Shown here piece after piece: positions 33,105 to 46,499 of a DNA stretch of 64,000 nt (position 1 is its first letter; each line of letters starts with the position of its first letter). The notes below the pieces were generated by a model, which had not been told where the DNA came from, did not search any database, and saw only the letters and a list, made by a program, of their open reading frames with translations. Source of the DNA: Inia geoffrensis (Eukaryota; Chordata; Mammalia; Artiodactyla; Iniidae). The stretch is taken from contig CM070902.1 in assembly GCA_036417435.1 (NCBI GenBank), positions 42,554,600-42,618,599 of the forward strand. Direction: 5' to 3'. A program made the translations under genes and the position numbers.

Positions 33105-35075
33105 AAGTTCAAGAAACCATTTATAATCACTCTAAAAACTGATATACTCAGGTATAATTCTAACAAAACACAAATGAGATATATATCTAGAAAAACTATA
33201 AAATCCTGATGAGAAAAAGCAAAGATCTAACTAAATGGAAAGACATAAAACCTAAATGGATTGAAAGAGTTAACATCATAAAGATATAAATTCTAACCAA
33301 GTTGATCTATAGATTTAACACAATTCCTACCAATATCATACCAAAAGTTTTATAACTGTAGGCAAAGTTTATTTTAAATTTTACACATAAAAGCAAAGAA
33401 TAGCTTAAATCATTTTGAAGAGGAAGAGCAGAGTGGATGGAGTCACATTACCCAATTTTAAGACTTAAAATGTAACTGTCATAATTAAAACACTGTGATA
33501 TTGATAGAGGGGTGAACAATAGACAATGGAACAGTGTAAAGAACCCAGAAATAGATTCACAAAACTCTTCTCCATTGATTTTTGACAGAGGCAACCCAAT
33601 GGAGGAAGGATAGTCTTTTCAACAAATGGTGGTGGAACAATTGGATATCAAAGGAAAAAGAAACCTCAAACTAAACCTGATACTTTCTACAAAATAAATA
33701 AAAAAATAAATAAATAAAAGGAATCACAGATCTAAAAATAAAATGTGAAGCTATGAATCTTTTAGAAGAGAATGTAAAAGAGAATCTCTGTGACCTAGAT
33801 TGGGCAAAGAATTCTTACACATAATGATGTATGAGAGATATAAAAAATAAAAGTGGATAAATTAGACTTAGTCAAAATTTAAAATGTTTTCTCTGTGAAA
33901 AAGCTTGTTAACAGAATAAAAATACAAGTTAGTGAATGAGAAAACCTATTTGTGAATCACATACCTGCCAAAGTACTTCTACTCTCTCTCTCTCTATATA
34001 TATAATGTATATTATATATATATATTATATATATATTATATATGTACTTTAAACTTGATAGTAAAAAAAATGCAATCCATTAAAAATGGAAAAACAAAGG
34101 CTTGAACAGACACTTTATAAAAGAAGATATATGAATGGTAAGTAAGCATGTGAAAATATGCTCAACATCACTTGTCATTGGAGAAATGCAAAATAAAACT
34201 GTGGTGAGATACCACTAAAAATCTACTTAAATGTCTAAAATAATAATGACAATATCAAAAGCTGGAGACCATGTGGAGAAACTGAATCTGTCATACACTG
34301 CTAGAGGGAATGGAAAATAGTACAGCTACTCTGAAAAACAGTTTGGTACTTTCCTTTGAAGTTAAACATACATTTACCACATTACCAAGTAATGCCACTC
34401 TGGGGTACTTATCCAAGAGAATTGAAAACATATGTTCGCACTAAAGCAGATACACAAATATTCATAGCAGCTTTATTTGTAATAGCCCAAGACTGGAAAC
34501 AATCCAAATGTCCTTCAATGGGTGAATGGTTAAGCAAACTCTGGTATATCACACAAGGGAATACTACTCAACAATAAAAAGAAACACATTATTGCATGAA
34601 TAGATCTCAAGAGCATCATGCTGTATTTTAAAAAATCCACCCTCAAAAGGTGGATCATATACTATGATTCCATTTATATAACAACATCCAAAAAGAAAAA
34701 ATTATACAGATAGAGAATAGATTAGTGTTAGTCAGTGCTAAAGGAAAGGTGTGACTACTAAGAGATAATATAAAGGATTTCTCATGTAGTGAAAGAATAA
34801 TCCTATGTCTCACCTGTGGTGGTGGTTATACAAATCTATACAAGTGATAAAAATTCATAAAACTTATACATATAAAACTATATACATATTTTTTAAATGA
34901 GTGCATATAAAAAATTGCAAAATCTGAGTCAGGTTTGCAGTCTAGTTGTATTAGGCCAATGTCAATTTTCTAGTTTTAATAATATTGAGAAAAGGCAAGT
35001 AATGGGTACATTGGATCTCAGTGTACTCTTTTGAAACTTCTTGGGAGTCTATAATTATTTCTTAATGAAAAGCTA
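33105..35075 (+). mobile_element. L1 (L1MA/MB-type) ORF2 3' half and 3' UTR
   Basis: Sense ORF2 text: 'tgatttttgacagaggcaac', 'ggtggtggaacaattggata', 'tttgtaatagcccaagactg'. It passes into a 3' UTR with 'gtggtggttatacaaatcta' and ends near 'ttatttcttaatgaaaagc'. Frames are broken. An (CT)n(AT)n tract at 33983-34046 lies within it. The antisense L1 piece that follows starts immediately. Confidence 0.8.
33983..34046. repeat. (CT)n(AT)n compound microsatellite
   Basis: A short CT run passes into imperfect AT repeats inside the L1. Confidence 0.85.
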
Positions 35076-35077
35076 AA

Positions 35078-35555
35078 AATGTATGTAAATGGAATTGCAC
35101 TGTATGTATTATTCTGTAGCTTTTCTGTTCCACAAACACTATATGTGAATTTTATCCAGAAGACTACCATAGCCCTTATTTATTCATTTCCACTGCTGTA
35201 TAGTTGTCCATCATTTATTATTTATCCTCCCAGTGATGTACCCTTAAGTCATTTCCATTCTATTCTGTTGTTGTTATTGTTCTGCTATTCACAATGGCAA
35301 TGCTATGAAAAATCTGGTGCACACATGAGATCATTTCTCTGGGGTATGTATTCAGGAGGGGAAGTACTGGACCATACAAGATGGACATTTTGAAATGCAC
35401 TCTCCAAAGTAGTTATACCAATTAGTATCACAAGTAGTTATAAGCAATCCTCTTTTTCAACATATCAAGCTTTTTCAATCTGTTGCTAGTTTGAGGATGA
35501 AAATTGGTATCTCATTATTGTTTACTTTTGCATTGTCCTTATTATGAGGATTGTT
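35078..35555 (-). mobile_element. Old L1 3' region, antisense
   Basis: 'ttattcatttccactgctgt', 'tattgttctgctattcacaa' and 'ccaaagtagttataccaatt' follow the antisense order of old L1 3' regions. The overlapping 61-104-codon frames are shadows. Confidence 0.6.
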
Positions 35556-35557
35556 TC

Positions 35558-36005
35558 AAATATTCAGCAGTTGCCTCTGCCTGCCTCTTCAATCTCATCC
35601 CCTACTGCTCTACCCCATTACCAGTTATACTTCAGCAACACTGGCTCCCTTTCATTTCCCGGTACAGGCAGAGAGGCTTTCTGCCTTAGGGACTTTGTAC
35701 TTGCTCTTATGCTACTTAACCCTCTTCTTGGAACAGTCTGCCCTCAGGAAATTTCAAGATCAGACTCTTCTTTCCTTCTGGTCTCACTTTACCTCCTCAG
35801 AGGGACCTGTTCTGACTACCTTCATATCACCCTTTAGATTTTTTTGAATGTGTTTCATTACTCTCTGAAACAATTGAGACAAACTTGATCATTTTTTTAT
35901 GTTTAATAACTTGGCTTTCTCTCCTTCTAGAATATAATAATCTCCTTGGGAGGAATGACTTTGTAAGTTTTGTTTATCACAGTCTCTCATACCTAGAATA
36001 GTGAA
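35558..36005 (+). repeat. L2 LINE 3' region
   Basis: 'ttctgccttagggactttgt', 'ttggaacagtctgccctcag', 'cctcctcagagggacctgtt' and the terminal 'agtctctcatacctagaata' run in L2 order. The three overlapping frames of 61-98 codons derive from this repeat. A further ancient repeat may continue to about 36140. Confidence 0.8.
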
Positions 36006-36139
36006 GAGGTAAGAGCATCTTGGTGGGAAAATTATGAGGCTTGGAAATAGCTTGGCATGTTGGAGGAATGGAGTATGCAAGACCAGTTTGAAGAGTATAA
36101 AGTTGTTTTTGGATGTCGTGGTAACATTAAAAGAACATG

Positions 36140-36480
36140 AAAAGAGCATAAACAATCCTATTTATATAATAAGATTTATGCAGCTCTACTGCACAAGCCA
36201 TAAACACTAAATTTCTCATCATAGGCTTGTTCTCCCCTGGATCATTGGCCTCCAGAGAGGTTGAACAGTGGCTATTCTGAGATTTTCTATTACTCTTCTA
36301 TAATTTGAGGTCTCTGTCTCTGAGATTCCATAACACCTTATTTGTTGCTTTATTACTTGTTTTCCAAGAGTTTATTTTCAAACTACTTCTCAGAAAAGAT
36401 ACCCCCCAATTGTTTTTCAGAATCCTTGCCTGTGAATTCTGTTCTAATTTGATAGTTTAGCAAGGTATCAAATAATAAGC
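36140..36480. other. Unassigned sequence
   Basis: No recognised repeat or gene. Confidence 0.3.
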
Positions 36481-36484
36481 TAAA

Positions 36485-37260
<776 letters not shown>

Positions 37261-38250
37261 TGACAGACTAGTCAGCAGCATCAAAAGCTTTACATTTCTT
37301 CTTGTCACAATCTTAGGTCTTCAGAATTTGGCATCCTTATGAGATAATAAAAAAGAAATTTCTTCATGTGCTTCAAAATTACTCTTTTATTTTTAAGGAT
37401 TCATTTTATAAACATCTAATCCCTTTTAATCTTTCTTGGCCAAGGATATGAATCCTTCTCAACTCCTTAACTTTTCTGTATTAGGGAGCAAACTCTTCTT
37501 CCCCACTTCTTAAATTTCCTAATTTTTGCATAATTGAATAAGTTAGTCTACAATTTTTGAGTTCAGTGTAATGATACCACTTGGAGATATAAGCCACTAT
37601 CTCCAGTATCATCTTTATTAGATAAAAGTGATATTTTGATTGCTTATCTCTCTTCCTTTTTGTTTTATTTTTAATAGGTTCAGAGCTTGAATAGAGGAGA
37701 CAGATGTTGTTTATTGGGTCTTTTTGAATCCTCAACTACTGCTCCAGCAGTAAGAACAATAAAGGAAGGACTTTACCTGTCATTCTCTCTTAAAAAGGCA
37801 ATTGCATCCAGTTGGGTTTGAAACGACCAGTTCACCAGGCCTCTGACCACAAACAACCCACTTAGGAAGGAAGAAAGCAGAAGTGAAACTGTATACACTG
37901 CTACATAAAAAAGAATAATTTTCTATTTATTTAAGCCATTAGACTTTTGGGACTCTACACATCAGAAGCTGCATCCTGGTCATAACAAATGAGCTCCATG
38001 AATTAAATTATTTTTCAGTGAGATTTACAACTAGATAGAGGTGCAGAGAATTACCAGAGTTCCTTATAGGAAGCCAAGGAAGCAATTGTGTAATTATTTC
38101 ATGATAGATGTGTTAAAAAATATTTAATTATATTTATATTTTCTTTTCAAAGAATGTGAAAATTGAAAAAACAAATGTTGAAAAACAATTCAATTTTCAA
38201 TGTGAAAGAAGGTTCAGAAAATGGTATATTATGCCACTTCTCTAAAGGAA
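37261..38250. other. Unassigned; possible old LTR remnant
   Basis: No confident feature. Text near 37900-37990 ('ttatttaagccattagactt') is reminiscent of an old LTR end. An 84-codon minus-strand frame (37481-37735) is unsupported. Confidence 0.25.
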
Positions 38251-38255
38251 AAAAT

Positions 38256-38610
38256 GGGGACTTCCCTGGTGGTGCAGTGGTTAAGAATCCACCAGCCAAT
38301 GCAGGGGACACAGTTTCGAGCACTGGTCTGGGAAATTACCACATGTCGCGGAGCAACTAAGCCCATGCACCACAACTACTGAGCATGTGCTCTAGAACTT
38401 GCTTGCCACAACTACTGAGCCCACGTGCCACAACTATTGAAGCCCATGTGCTTAGAGCCCATGCTCTGCAACAAGAGAAGCCACTACAATGAGAAGCCCA
38501 TACACCGTAACAAAGAGTAGCCCCCACTCACTGCAACTAGAGAAAGCCTGTGTGCAGCAATGAAGACCCAACACAGCCAAAAATAAATAAATAAATAAAA
38601 TTTATTTTTA
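38256..38610 (+). mobile_element. CHR-type SINE (long, older form)
   Basis: The head GGGGACTTCCCTGGTGGTGC is followed by a diverged B-box region (GTTTCGAGCAC) and a long body in which 'ccacaactactgagc' recurs, then an (AAAT)n tail. The flanking AAAAAATG direct repeat is a weak target duplication because it is A-rich. More diverged than the copy at 32.4 kb. Confidence 0.9.
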
Positions 38611-39880
38611 AAAAATGAAGAAGAAAATGAGAGCACTTTAGCAATTGCAAGTTTCCATTTCTGAAGTTAACACTTCCCAATGAATGGTTTGATCATCTTA
38701 TGAACAGTTCCTTTATTAATATACAGAGAGCTATTATAAAAAGCATATTCTTATGTTAATTACCTAGTTAACTAATCCAGGCACAATTAAGCCCCAAATT
38801 CACATAGTATTAATTTTTCTTAATGTGGCCTCATAGACATTAAATTTCTTCACAAGTTAATATGTACATGGGCTTTCCCACCATTTTGATATTTGGTATG
38901 GACCATTGAACTTTTAAAATGCACAAACTCGGAAATCATGAAGAGTTAAAGGCCTTTCATATAGTTTTATAAGTCTTATTTATCATTAGAGCTCAATAAA
39001 TAATAATATCATCAAGCAGGTAACAATTGGCACTGCAAATAAAAGTACTTACACCTTCATTTTTGGGTAACTAATAACATGACAGAGAAGAAGAAGGGAG
39101 TATAATGTGCTGAGTACATGGGAATGAAAGGAAACCCCCTGTGCAGCTTGGAAATTTTAAAACTGAAAAGATAGGTGTTCCCTTTTCCTTCCTGGGGCCA
39201 TTGATAGTGGTACAGCCAATGATGGTTCAACTCCACATATCAACGACAAGATGGTGGGCATGGGATCATAACCTGTGAGCACACGGATTTCTTGAGGCAG
39301 ACTCTACCATCCTTTTCTTGATCTCCCTAGAGGCATGGAGGAGATCTGAATAGTTTCTATGGGTCATGTTCCAGGGGTGAAGATGGCTAAGCATGAGAAC
39401 TAGTATGACTCATTTAATAATGATAATATAATAATTGTTATAATATAATGTAAAATTATATACTCATATTATTTGTAATATATACAGTATGCCTCATATT
39501 ATTATACTCATTTGCCAGAAAGTTACCACAGAAAGGGAACAGAGGCAGAAATTGTCCAAGCCACACATCAGGTGGTGGTAGCAGCTAAATCTCAGAGCAG
39601 CAGCAGCAGCAGCTCTAGCCATATAAGAGGTGGGGATTGAGTCAACAAAGGAAAATGGCCAAATTCTCCAGGAGGCATTATGATGCACTATGTAACATCA
39701 TGATGTCAAGGGACAAAATTGTGCTCTTTGATTGGTCATTTCTCATTGGTAAACTCTGCTGCTGTACTCATGACCTTTAATCACATAGTAGGCAACTATG
39801 ATGCCTCCTGGGAATTCAACTCAAAACTAAGTTTTCAACTAGCAAGTGATTGAATTGTAGTCTCACACTGTCTTGAAGAA
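38611..39880. other. Mostly unassigned; short (CAG)n and possible MIR
   Basis: A five-unit CAG/AGC run occurs at about 39597-39613. Text at 39490-39600 faintly resembles antisense MIR. No gene support. Confidence 0.3.
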
Positions 39881-39885
39881 TAACT

Positions 39886-41547
39886 GGGGGGCAGAGTAAA
39901 GATGGTGGACTAAGACAAGGTGGAATTCACGTCTCCACACAACTAAGGCACCTACTAGGCACTGGTGGTGGACCATGGACACCTAAGTGGACAGGAGGAA
40001 CCCCCAGCAACTGGGTAGGATGTGGGAGGTAGTGAGGGGGAAGGAGAAATGTGAGAGGTGGGACAGGACTGGCATTCTTCAGGAGCAGCTGGGGGAGGGG
40101 GAGTGATCCCACAACTGGATGGGAAAAGGGGGGAACCATTGGGATGTAAGAGGATCCAAAGGGTGCATGGCCAGTATTTCCCCTGCCCACTTGGGCCCCT
40201 GGGAACCTGCTGAGATCCTGGGTCTAATCTTCTGCCCAACAAGGCCCTCTCCAGCTGCATGGGTCTGAGGGAGTGGGAGGGAAGGAACAGGGAGTAAAAG
40301 TAAAGGTGAGATCTATGGGACTGGCATGCCTAAGGGGTATCTGAGGGAGGAGTGGAGCACCTACACCTGGCAGGACCCACCCACAGTTAGGGATCCAGCT
40401 GCAACAGAGGAGAACCTGTGAGGCGAGCAGAGGAACAGAAGGGAACGCAACCAGCACTTTCCTTGACCACTTGGGCACTGGGGAGCTTGCTGGGATTCTG
40501 GGCCTAATCCTCTGCCCTCAGAGCCCCCATTCTGCTCTGCAGAGACCAAGCCCCACCACTAGACCCACTCTCAGGGCCCTACTTCTACATGCCACACTTG
40601 GAGACCCCCTCTGAGACCCCCTTCAAATCCACTGGGCCTAAACTCCATCAAACAACCTCACCCAGGGCTTTACCTCCAAAATCCGGAACTCCACACTCCA
40701 GAGGCCTTCCTCTGGACGTGCTGCCTTTCTCCTTCCATGCAGGTCCTAAGCCCAAGCCCCTCCCCACACTTGAACATCACCCTGAGTAGGCCCCACACCC
40801 AAGGCCTTTTCCAGCTGCATGGGTCTTGAGCCTAGGCCCTGCCCCACCTTAAACCTGGCCCCTGCCTAAGTTCCACCTGCTTGCCTAGGCTCTGCCCCTC
40901 AATAGCCAAGGCCTTTTCTGGCCATTTTTCTTTTTTTTTTTTTTTTCCTCCTTTAGGTTGGGGTGGGGGGGTTCTGTTTTACTGTGTTTTTGGTGGTCCA
41001 TTCACATTTTTATTTTGTCTAATACATTTTTTATTTTTCTAATTTTATATGATTCTTTATACATTGTTATTGTTCTGCTCCTTTTGGCTTGTTCCATTTT
41101 TTTTTTCTTCTTGCTTTTTTTATGTTGTGGTTTTGTTTCACCTTGTTGCAGTTGTTTCAATTATAGTTTTTATTTTTCCTAATACATTTTTTATCTTTCT
41201 AGTTTTATTTTATTTTTTATTCTTTGTTATTATACTGCTCATTTTTTTTTCTTTTCTTTTGCCATGCTGCATGGCTTGCGGGATCTTGGTTCCCAGACCA
41301 GGGGTTAGATCTGAGCTCCTGTGGAGGGAGCACAGAGTCCAAACTGCTGGACTAGCAGAGAACCTCAGACCCCAAGGAATAATGATCAGAGTGAGGCCTC
41401 CCAGAGGTCCTCATCTAGGCACCAAGACCTGGCTCTATCCAACTGCCTGCAAACTCCAGTTCTAGAGGCCTCAGGCCAAACAACAAGTAAGACAGGAATA
41501 CAGCCCTACCCATAAAAGAAAAGAAAAGACAAGAAAGAACAAAAAAT
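39886..41547 (+). promoter_or_regulatory. L1 5' UTR / internal promoter region
   Basis: The leader of the full-length L1. In this family the 5' UTR carries the internal promoter. Two diverged units of about 255-280 bp are visible: 'ggactggcat' at 40066 and 40319, and 'cttgggc' contexts after 40171 and 40451. A distal echo, 'ccagctgcatgggtct', occurs at about 40251 and 40813. In the T-rich part, a block at 41019 is repeated 160 bp later at 41179. Promoter activity is inferred from the family, not seen. Confidence 0.7.
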
Positions 41548-42422
41548 ATGTTACAGACAAAGGGGCAAGGTAAAAAACTACAAGACCAAATAAAAAAAGA
41601 TGAAATAAGCAACCTACTTGAAAAAGAATTCAGAGTAATGATAGTAAAGATGATCCAACATCTTGGAAACAGAATGGAGAAAATACAAGAAACGTTTAAC
41701 AAGGACCTAGAAGAACTAAAGAGCAAACAAACAGAGATGAGCCACACAATAAATGAAATTAAAAATTTTCTAGAAAGAATCAATAGCAGAATAACTGAGG
41801 CAGAAGAATGGATAAGTGACCTGGAAGACAGAATGGTGGAATTCACTGTTGTGGAACAGAATAAAGAAAAAAGAATGAAAAGAAATGAAGACAGCCTAAG
41901 AGACCTCTGAGACAACATTAAACACAACAACATTCGCATTATAGGGGTACCAGAAGGAGAAGAGAGAGAGAAAGGACCAGAGACAATATTTGAAGGGGTT
42001 ATAGTCAAAAGCTTCCCTAACATGGGAAAGGAAATAGCCACCCAAGTCCAGGAAGCACAGAGAGTCCCATACAGGATAAACCCAAAGAGAAACATGCCGA
42101 GACACATAGTAATCAAACTGGCAAAAATTACAGACAAAGAAAAAGTATTGAAAGCAGCAAGGGATAAATGACAAATAACATACAAGGGAACTCCCATAAT
42201 GTTAACAGCTGATTTCTCAGCAGAAACTCTACAAGCCAGAAGGGAGTGGCATGATATACTTAAAGTGATGAAAGGGAAGAACCTGCAACCAAGATTACTC
42301 TACCTGGCAAGGATCTCATTCAAACTCGATAGAGAAATCAAAAGCTTACAGACAAGAAAATGTTATGAGAATTCAGTACCACAAAACCAGCTCTACAACA
42401 AATGCTAAAGGAACTTCCCTAA
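41548..42422 (+). pseudogene. L1 ORF1 (RNA-binding chaperone), broken
   Basis: ORF1p is the trimeric RNA chaperone that packages L1 RNA. The N-terminal coiled coil is readable over about 120 codons from ATG 41548 (heptad-rich, Leu/Ile/Lys/Glu). A TGA ends this frame at 41908-41910. The RRM and C-terminal domain continue in the same frame, with a further TGA near 42169 before the stretch beginning MLTADFSAETLQARREW (42199). Near 42380 a one-base change shifts the natural end to about 42422. At least two stops and one shift make it non-functional. A 260-codon frame on the opposite strand is only its antisense. Confidence 0.9.
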
Positions 42423-42480
42423 GTGGGAAACACAAAAGAAGAAAAGGACCTACAAAAGCAAACCCAAAACAATTAAGAAA

Positions 42481-45400
42481 ATGATCATAGGAACATACAT
42501 ATCAATAAATACCTTAAACGTGAATGAATTGAGTGTTCCAACCAAAAGACACAGGCTTGCTGAATGGATACAAAAATAAGACCATCTATATGCCATCTAC
42601 AAGAGACCCACTTCAGACTTAGGGACACATACAGACTGAAAGTGAGGGGATGGAAAAAGATATTCCATGCAAGTGGGAATCAAAAGAAAGCTGGAGAAGC
42701 AATACTCATATCAGATAAAATAGACTTTAAAATAAAGAATGTTACAAGAGACAAAGAAGGACGTTAAATAATGATCAAGAGATAAATCCAAGAAGAAGAT
42801 ATAACAATTATGAATATATATTCACTCAACATAAGAGCACCTCAATACATAAGGCAACTGTTAACAGATATAAAAGAGGAAATCGAGAGTAACACGATAA
42901 TAGTGGGGGACATTAACACCTCACTTACACCAATGGACATATCATCCACAATGAAAATAAATAAGGAAACAGAAGCTTTAAATGACAATAGACCAAGTAG
43001 ATTTAATTGATATTTATAGTGCATTCCATCCAAAACCAGCAGAATACACTTTCTTCTCAAGTGTGCATGGAACATTCTCCAGGGTACATCATCTCTTAGG
43101 TCACAAATCAACCCACAGTAAATTTAAGAAAATTGAAATCATATGCAGCATCTTTTCCGACCACAATGTTATGAGACCAGATATCAATTACAGGAAAAAA
43201 TCTATAAAAAATACAAACATATGGAGGCTAAACAATACACTACTTAATAACCAAGAGATCACTGAAGAACTCAAAGAGGAAATCAAAAAAATACCTAGAG
43301 ACAAATGACAAAGAAAACACGATAATCCAAAACCTACGGGATGCAGCAAAAGCAGTTCTAAGAGGGAAGTTTATAGCTATATAAGCCTACCTCAAGAAAC
43401 AAGAAAAATCTCATATAAACAATCTAACCTTACACCTAAAGGAACTAGAGAAAGAAGAACAAATAAAACCCAAAGTTAGCAGAAGGAAAGAAATCATAAA
43501 GTTCAGAGCAGAAATAAATGAAATAGAAACAAAGAAAACAATAGCAAAGACCAATAAAACTAAAAGCTGTTTCTTTGAGAAGATAAACAAAATTGATAAA
43601 CCATTAGCCACACTCATCAAGAAAAAGGAGAGAACTCAAATCAATAAAATTAGAAATGAAAAAGAAGTTACAACAGACATCACAGAAATACAAAGCATCC
43701 TAAGAGACTACTACAAGCAACTCTATACCAATAAAATGGACAACCTAGAAGAAATGGACAAATTCTTAGAAAGGTATAACCTTCCAAGACTGAACCAGGA
43801 AGAAAGAGAAAACATGAACAGACAAATCACAAGTAATGATACTGAAACTGTGATTAAGAATCTTCCAACAAACAAAAGTTCAGGAACAAATGGCTTCACA
43901 GGTGAATTCTATTGAACATTTACAGAAGAGCTAACACCCATCCATCTCAGACTCTTCCAAAGAATTGCAGAGGAAGGAACATTCCCAAACTCATTCTATG
44001 AGGCCACCATCACACTGATACCAAAGCCAGACAAAGATACTACAAAAAAAGAAAATTACAGACCAATATCACTGATGAATATAGATGCAAAAATCCTCAA
44101 CAAAATACTAGCAAACAGAATCCAACGACACATTAAAAGGATCATACACCATGATCAAGTGGGATTTATCCCAGGGATGCAAGGATTCCTCAATATATGT
44201 AAATCAATCAATGTGATAAACCATATTAACAAATTGAAGAATAAAAATCATATGATCATCTCAGTAGATGCAGAAAAAGCTTTTGACAAAACTCAACTCA
44301 TATTTATGATAAAAACGCTCCAGAAAGTGGGCATAGAGGCAACCTACCTCAACATAATAAAGGCCATATATGACAAACCCACAGCAAACATCATTCTCAA
44401 TGGTGGAAAACTGAAAGCATTTCCTCTAAGATCAGGAACAAGACAAGGATGTCCACTCTCACCACTCTTATTCAACATAGTTTTGGAAGTCCTAGCCACT
44501 TCAATCAGAGAAGAAAAAGAAATACAAATTGGAAAAGAAGAAGTAAAGCTTTCAATCTTTGCAGATGACATGATACTATGCATAGAGAATCATAAAGATG
44601 CACCAGAAATCTACTAGAGCTATTCAATGAATTTAGTGAAGTAGCAGGATACAAAATTAATGCACAGAAATCTCTTGCATTCCTATACACTAATGATGAA
44701 ATATCTGAAAGAGAAATTAAGAAAACACTCCCATTTACCACTGCAACAAAAAGAATAAAATACCTAGGAATAAACCTTCCTAGAGAGACAAAAGACCTGT
44801 ATGCAAAAAACTATAAGACACTGAAGAAAGAAATTAAAGATGATACCAACAGATGGAGAGATATACCATGTTCTTGGATTGGAAGAATCAATATTGTGAA
44901 AATGACTACACTACCCAAAGCAATCTAAAGATTCAATGTAATCCATAGCAAATTACCAATGGCATTTTTTATGGAACTAGAACAAAAAATCTTAAAATTT
45001 GTATGGAGACAAAAAAGACACCAAATAGCCAAAGCAGTCTTGAGGGAAAAAAAATCAGAGCTGGAGTAATCAGACTCCCTAACTTCAGACTATACTACAA
45101 AGCCACAGTAACCAAGACAATATGGTACTGACACAAAAACAGAAATATAGATCAATGGAACAAGATAGAAAGCCCAGAGATAAACCCATGTACCTATGGT
45201 CAACTAATGTATGACAAAGGAGGCAAGGATATACAATGGAGAAAAGACAGTCTCTTCAATAAGTGGTGCTGGGAAAACTGGACAGCTACATGTAAAAGAA
45301 AGAAATTAGAATACTCCCTAACACCATACACAAAAGTAAACTCAAACTAATTTAGAGACCTAAATGTAAGACCAGACACTATAAAACTCTTAGAGGAAAA

Positions 45401-46278
45401 CATGGGAAGAACACACTTTGGCATAAATCACAGCAAGATCTTTTTTGATCCACCTCCTAGAGTAATGGAGATAAAAACAAAAATAAACAAATGAGACCTA
45501 ATGAAACTTCAAAGCTTTTGCACAGCAAAGGAAACAATAAACAAGACAAAAAGACAGCCCTCAAAATGGGAGAAAATATTTGCAAATGAATCAATGGACA
45601 AAGGATTAATCTCCAAAATATATAACCAGCTTATTCAGCTCAATATTAAAAAAACAAACAACCCGAAGATGGGCAGAAGACCTAAATAGACATTTCTCCA
45701 AAGAAGACATACAGATGGCCAAGAAGCACATGAAAAGCTGCTCAACATCACTAATTATTAGAGAAATGCAAATCAAAACCACAATGAGGTATCACTTCAC
45801 ACCAGTTAGAATGGGCATCATCAGAAAATCTACAAACAACAAATGCTGGAGAGGGTGTGGAGAAAAGGGAACCCTCTTGCACTGTTGGTGGGAATGTAAA
45901 CTGATACAGCCACTACTGAGAACAGTATGGAGGTTCCTTAAAAATATAAAAGTAGAATTACCATATGATCCAGCAATCCCACTACTGGGCATATAGCCAG
46001 AGAAAACCATCATTCAAAAAGACACATGCACCCCAATGTTCATTGCAGCTCTATTTACAATAGCCAGGTCATGGAAGCAACCTAAATGCCCATCGACAGA
46101 TGAGTAGATAAAGAAGATGTGGTACATATATACAATTGAATATCACTCAGCCATAAAAAGGAACGAAATTGGGTCATTTGTTGAGATGTGGATGGATCTA
46201 GAGACTGTCATACGGAGTGAAGTAAATCAGAAAGAGAAAAACAAATATTGTATATTAACGCATATATGTGGAACCTAG
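42481..46278 (+). pseudogene. L1 ORF2 (endonuclease-reverse transcriptase), broken
   Basis: ORF2p nicks target DNA and reverse-transcribes L1 and SINE RNA. Domain remnants follow the usual order. The endonuclease spans about 42481-43310: the QETH motif, GDINT with Asp 42909-42911 and Asn 42915-42917, and SDH with His 43162-43164. The reverse transcriptase spans about 43900-44620, with [13 protein letters not shown] and the catalytic FADD at 44558-44569 in the 180-codon frame 44075-44617. The Cys-rich end has [18 protein letters not shown] in 45715-45996. Several stops and frameshifts separate these pieces across all three frames, so no enzyme is made although many key residues survive. Confidence 0.95.
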
Positions 46279-46494
46279 AAAAATGGTACAGATGAACCGG
46301 TTTGCAGGGCAGAAACTGAGACGCAGATGTAAAGAACTAACATATGGACACCAAAGGGGGAAAGCCGCTGGGGGGTGGGGGTGGGGGTGGGATGAATTGA
46401 GAGATTGGGATTGACATGTATACACTGATGGGTATAAAATGGATGACTAATAAGGACCTGCTGTATAAAAAATAAAATTAAATAAATTAAAAAA
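46279..46494 (+). other. L1 3' UTR with G-quadruplex-capable tract
   Basis: After the ORF2 stop the 3' UTR carries G6-T-G5-T-G5-T-G3 at 46370-46391 on the sense strand. It ends in an AAATAAAATT-type A-rich tail. Purine/G-rich tracts are a recurring feature of L1 3' UTRs. Confidence 0.85.
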
Positions 46495-46499
46495 CGTAA

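Larger units (their letters stand above)
39886..46494 (+). mobile_element. Near full-length L1 retrotransposon (about 6.6 kb), inactive
   Basis: Layout: start 'gcagagtaaagatggtggac', a GC-rich 5' UTR with internal repeats (to about 40920), a T-rich segment (40926-41265), a further leader (to 41547), ORF1 (41548-42422), ORF2 (42481-46278), a 3' UTR with a strong G tract (46370-46391), and an A-rich tail near 46494. The whole-element architecture is kept, but both reading frames are broken. No clear target-site duplication was found, which fits an older insertion. Confidence 0.95.

Noticed and set aside
41415..42197. 260-codon open frame on the minus strand, the longest in the window
   Set aside because: It is the exact antisense of the L1 ORF1 region. 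Antisense of lysine/glutamate-rich coding sequence gives a hydrophobic, serine/phenylalanine-rich frame by composition alone.
44075..44617. Active reverse transcriptase gene
   Set aside because: Although 180 codons with FADD are open, the frame is cut on both sides by stops and frameshifts. It is one fragment of a broken L1 ORF2.
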